Assembly (NCBI RefSeq): GCF_040409955.1
Contig: NZ_CP123385.1
Span: 1,471,501 to 1,535,500 of the forward strand
Length of the DNA stretch: 64,000 bases
Direction: 5' to 3'
Source: Salipiger sp. H15
Lineage (GTDB): Bacteria > Pseudomonadota > Alphaproteobacteria > Rhodobacterales > Rhodobacteraceae
The position numbers and the translations under genes were made by a program. Under the pieces are notes generated by a model. It was not told the origin of the DNA and made no database searches. It saw nothing but the letters and a program-made list of their open reading frames with translations. Positions 61,476 to 64,000 of the stretch are shown one piece after another (within the stretch, counting starts at the first letter, position 1; each line of letters opens with the position of its first letter).

Positions 61476-62276
61476 TCAGCCGCAGCCCTGGATGTCTACC
61501 GCCGCGTCTCCGCCGAGCACGGTGAAGCGCAGCTTCGAGCGGTCGAGGGCGAAGGGCTTGCCCTCCATGTGCATCAGACGCGTCTCGCTGACCAGCGTGC
61601 CGCCGACGCGGCTGGTCTTCGGCTCCGAGGCCCAGAGCTCGGGTTGCCCGGCCTCGACCACCGTCTCCTCCGCGCCGCCGATGGCGGGCATGTCGATCTC
61701 GGTGCGCAGGGTGATACCGCCCTTGGCCGGGCTGACGCTGCAGCGCACCGCGCTGACCCGCGCCTCGCGGGCGGTGAAGGGCGCCTCGGCCAGCGCCGCG
61801 GCGATCATCGGATCGACGGTGACGGTGTCGGGCAGCATCGCCTCGAGGTGCAGCGTCTGCGGCACGCAGATGTCGCTGCAGACGCCGATCATCATGTTGG
61901 CCTCGAGCGTGACCGGCCCGCCGCTGCCCGAGATGCGCAGCGGCAGCACCAGCTCGCCCTTGTAGCCGACCGAGCGGGCGCCGGACTGGCGGAACACGTG
62001 CGGCGTCGGCCAGAGCGCGGTGACCCGCGCGACGTTGTCCGAGCCGCTCCAGTCGAAGACCGGCGGGATGCCCGCCTCGCCCGGCGCGCGCCAGTAGGTC
62101 TTCCACCCGGGCGCCAGCCGCAGGTGCAACGCGGCCATGTGGTCGCCGTTGGGCAGGCGCCATCCGGGGCGCAGCTCGGCGGTGACCGGCTCATCGGCGC
62201 CGGCGGCGGCGGGGGCCAGGGGCACCATTCCGAGGGTGCAAAGACAGCTCAGGACTCTGAAGACATTGCGCATCAT
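61476..62276 (-). CDS. Stand-alone DsbD N-terminal-domain protein
   Basis: The 266-residue secreted protein (signal peptide about 1-28) consists of the immunoglobulin-like DsbD N-terminal domain: LHLRLAPGWKTYWRAPGEAG, then VGYKGELVLPLRI and MIGVCSDICVPQTLHLEA with a Cys-x3-Cys pair (about residues 133 and 137). The membrane and thioredoxin domains of full DsbD/ScsB are missing and are not encoded next to it. It probably shuttles electrons in the periplasm. The start at 62276 is the first ATG; no clear ribosome-binding site is visible and the next codon is also ATG. Confidence 0.82.
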   Translation of the reverse strand: MMRNVFRVLSCLCTLGMVPLAPAAAGADEPVTAELRPGWRLPNGDHMAALHLRLAPGWKTYWRAPGEAGIPPVFDWSGSDNVARVTALWPTPHVFRQSGARSVGYKGELVLPLRISGSGGPVTLEANMMIGVCSDICVPQTLHLEAMLPDTVTVDPMIAAALAEAPFTAREARVSAVRCSVSPAKGGITLRTEIDMPAIGGAEETVVEAGQPELWASEPKTSRVGGTLVSETRLMHMEGKPFALDRSKLRFTVLGGDAAVDIQGCG

Positions 62277-62411
62277 GAATTTCAAATGGCGCTTCGCCGC
62301 GCTTCTGCCAAGTCACATTGCAGCGAGAGGGGTCTGTTTGAGGGCTGATGTGTGCTTGCACCCTCAGGTCCGGAAGGTCACACTCGACGGAAAGATTTCA
62401 GAAAGGTCCTC

Positions 62412-62996
62412 ATGACCCACGCCCAGATCGCCTCCGGCGCCACCGACCTGACCGGCTCCGTGCTGATCGCCATGCCCGGCATGGGCGACGAGCGTTTCGA
62501 ACATGCGGTGATCTACCTCTGCGCCCATTCCGACGAGGGGGCCATGGGGCTCATCGTCAACAAGCCCTCGGCGGACGTGACGCTGGAGGGGCTGTTCGAG
62601 CAGCTGGGAATCGATGCCGCGCCCGGATCGCACCCGGAGCCGGTGCATTTCGGCGGCCCGGTCGAGATGGGCCGCGGTTTCGTGCTGCATTCCGCCGACT
62701 ACCGCTCGGAGCTGACCACGCTGCAGGTGGACGACGGCTTCTCGATGACCGGCACGCTCGACGTGCTCGAGCATATCGCGCGCGGCGACGGGCCGGATGA
62801 CTGGATCGCCATGCTCGGCTACGCCGGCTGGGGGCCGGGGCAGCTCGAGGGGGAGCTGGCGCAGAACGCCTGGCTGGTCTGCCCGGCGAGCCGCGAGCTG
62901 GTGTTCGGCACGCCCGACGCCGGCAAGTGGGGCGCGGCGCTCGACAGCCTCGGCATCGCGGCGCTGGCGCTCTCGGGCGAGGGCGGGCGCGCCTGA
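62412..62996 (+). CDS. YqgE/AlgH family protein
   Basis: The 194-residue protein matches the YqgE/AlgH (DUF179) family: LTGSVLIAMPGMGDERFEHAVIYLCAHSDEG, MGLIVNKPS and LGYAGWGPGQLEGELAQNAW are conserved segments. Function is unclear; the family has been linked loosely to transcriptional control. AAAGGTCCTC precedes the ATG at 62412; an in-frame start 20 codons upstream lacks support. It is divergent from the DsbD-type gene. Confidence 0.93.
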   Translation: MTHAQIASGATDLTGSVLIAMPGMGDERFEHAVIYLCAHSDEGAMGLIVNKPSADVTLEGLFEQLGIDAAPGSHPEPVHFGGPVEMGRGFVLHSADYRSELTTLQVDDGFSMTGTLDVLEHIARGDGPDDWIAMLGYAGWGPGQLEGELAQNAWLVCPASRELVFGTPDAGKWGAALDSLGIAALALSGEGGRA

Positions 62997-63038
62997 GGGC
63001 AACCTGCGGGCAAGGGGTCACTTCCCTGCCGACGGTGC

Positions 63039-63114
63039 CTTTCATCTTTCTCCAAATACTCCTGCCGGAGGCGCAGGGCCGCGCGGCGCAGGAGTATTTG
63101 TGGAAAGATGAAAG
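63039..63114. repeat. Dispersed hairpin element, copy 3
   Basis: Left arm CTTTCATCTTTC then TCCAAATACTCC (63039-63062) and right arm GGAGTATTTG then TGGAAAGATGAAAG (63091-63114) form a long near-perfect inverted repeat with a GC-rich loop containing TGCCGGAGGCGCAG. It lies between the convergent yqgE and Sua5-type genes and may serve as a bidirectional terminator. Confidence 0.85.
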
Positions 63115-63128
63115 CCGCGCGTTCCGCC

Positions 63129-64000
63129 TCAGCGGGGAGCGGCGGCGCGGCTCAGCCGGTCGTTGACCGCGACGCCCGCGCCGACATGCGGGATGGGGGC
63201 CACGGCGATCACCTCGGCGCCGCTGGCATCGAGCCGGTGCAGGTGCGCGAAGAGGTTGCTCGCGGCCTCGGTGAGATCGCCGCTGCGCGAGAGGTTGAGA
63301 TCGCATTCCATGTCGCCGAAGCCGAGCCGCGCCTCGCCCTCGCGCCACTCGGCGGCGTTGAGGCGCATGCGCGCGCGCGGCGCGTAATGCGAGGCGGTCT
63401 GGCCGGGGGCGGAGATCGCCTCGCCGTCCTGCCGCCGCATCACCGGGTGGCCGAGTGCCTCTGAGAGCTGCTCGGCGCTGATGCCGCCGGGGCGCAGCAG
63501 GGTGGGGCGGCCCGAGAGGCCGAGGATCGTGCTCTCGATCCCGACCGTGCAGGGCCCGCCGTCGAGCACCGCGGCGATGCGCCCGTCGAGCGTTGCCAGC
63601 ACGTGATCGGCGGTGGTCGGGCTGATGCGTCCCGAGCGGTTCGCCGAGGGGCCGGCGAGCGGGCCGCCGAACTCGGTCAGCAGCTTGCGCGCCAGCGGCG
63701 CGGCGGGCAGGCGCACGGCGAGCGTGTCGAGCCCGGCGGTCACCCGCTCGGAGAGGCCCGCATCCTCGCGGATCGGCAGCACCAGCGTCAGCGGGCCGGG
63801 CCAGAAGGCCTGGGCGATGTTCTCGGCGGTGCCGGACCAGCGCACCAGCTCCTTGGCGTGCTCGATGCTGGGCACGTGCACGATCAGCGGGTTGAAGCTG
63901 GGGCGGCCCTTGGCCTCGTAGATTCCCGCCACGGCGGCGTCGATGCGGGCATCCGCGCCGAGCCCGTAGACCGTCTCGGTCGGGAAGGCGACGAGCCTGC
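63129..64000 (-). CDS. L-threonylcarbamoyladenylate synthase (Sua5/YrdC), 5' end outside window
   Basis: The frame is open from the window edge to the stop at 63129, giving about 290 residues. Upstream of the first internal start it reads LVAFPTETVYGLGADARIDAAV, the conserved YrdC opening, so the true start lies past 64000. KGRPSFNPLIVHV, LWPGPLTLVLP-like FWPGPLTLVLPI and SANRSGRISPTTADHV are family motifs, and PGQTASHYAPRA marks the linker to the Sua5 C-terminal domain. It makes threonylcarbamoyl-AMP from threonine, bicarbonate and ATP for the t6A modification of tRNA position 37. Confidence 0.93.
   Translation of the reverse strand, partial: RLVAFPTETVYGLGADARIDAAVAGIYEAKGRPSFNPLIVHVPSIEHAKELVRWSGTAENIAQAFWPGPLTLVLPIREDAGLSERVTAGLDTLAVRLPAAPLARKLLTEFGGPLAGPSANRSGRISPTTADHVLATLDGRIAAVLDGGPCTVGIESTILGLSGRPTLLRPGGISAEQLSEALGHPVMRRQDGEAISAPGQTASHYAPRARMRLNAAEWREGEARLGFGDMECDLNLSRSGDLTEAASNLFAHLHRLDASGAEVIAVAPIPHVGAGVAVNDRLSRAAAPR

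Overview
The window is GC-rich, densely packed DNA from an alphaproteobacterium, most likely a marine member of the Rhodobacterales (Roseobacter group). This rests on family content (UrtABCDE, an Anbu peptidase operon, SitABCD with a divergent Mur-type regulator, a cobalamin-riboswitch btu operon, a compact che cluster) and on a dispersed intergenic hairpin (arms like CTTTCATCTTTCC...AAATACTC) that I recall from this order. Species cannot be named from sequence alone. No rRNA, tRNA, CRISPR array, insertion sequence or phage module was seen.

Layout. 1-3179: the end of a ROK-family gene overlapping a CRTAC1-like repeat protein, then a convergent di-haem peroxidase. 3502-9815: urea transporter urtABCDE (minus strand), with palindromic repeats in two of its gaps. 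10286-14345: circularly permuted ATP-grasp, alpha-E, transglutaminase-like and Anbu peptidase genes, a conserved but functionally unsolved protein-processing locus. 14433-21325: a chemotaxis operon on the minus strand (STAS, cheY, cheA, cheW, cheR, cheY, a small helical protein, cheB, cheD). 21692-28284: solitary metabolic genes (acetolactate-synthase-like enzyme, membrane-anchored Mrr-type nuclease, exostosin-type glycosyltransferase, orphan NapF ferredoxin, trpB, GFA protein).

28352-33040: btuB-btuF-btuC-btuD for vitamin B12 uptake behind a cobalamin riboswitch. 33130-35589: an FtsX-type exporter or lipoprotein-type ABC system with a histidine-rich loop, resembling the Zur-controlled PA4064-PA4066 group. 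35659-37158: alkaline phosphatase preceded by four PhoB half-sites at exact 11-bp spacing. 37328-43951: ROK regulator and a divergent frcBCA-type sugar ABC transporter followed by a mannitol-dehydrogenase-family enzyme and an aldo/keto reductase. 43955-50182: GntR regulator and a second divergent sugar ABC transporter with two zinc-dependent alcohol dehydrogenases. A striking nested dyad lies between the divergent promoters. 50183-54326: sitABCD manganese transporter and a divergent Fur/Mur regulator sharing two identical-type dyads.

54467-64000: family 4 uracil-DNA glycosylase, a secreted hypothetical protein, moaB, an RND efflux pair, a lone DsbD N-terminal-domain protein, yqgE and the 3' part of a Sua5/YrdC-type tRNA threonylcarbamoylation gene. 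Overall the region is a chromosomal nutrient-acquisition and sensing block (urea, B12, phosphate, manganese, two sugar classes), each module carrying its own recognisable cis-regulatory signal.
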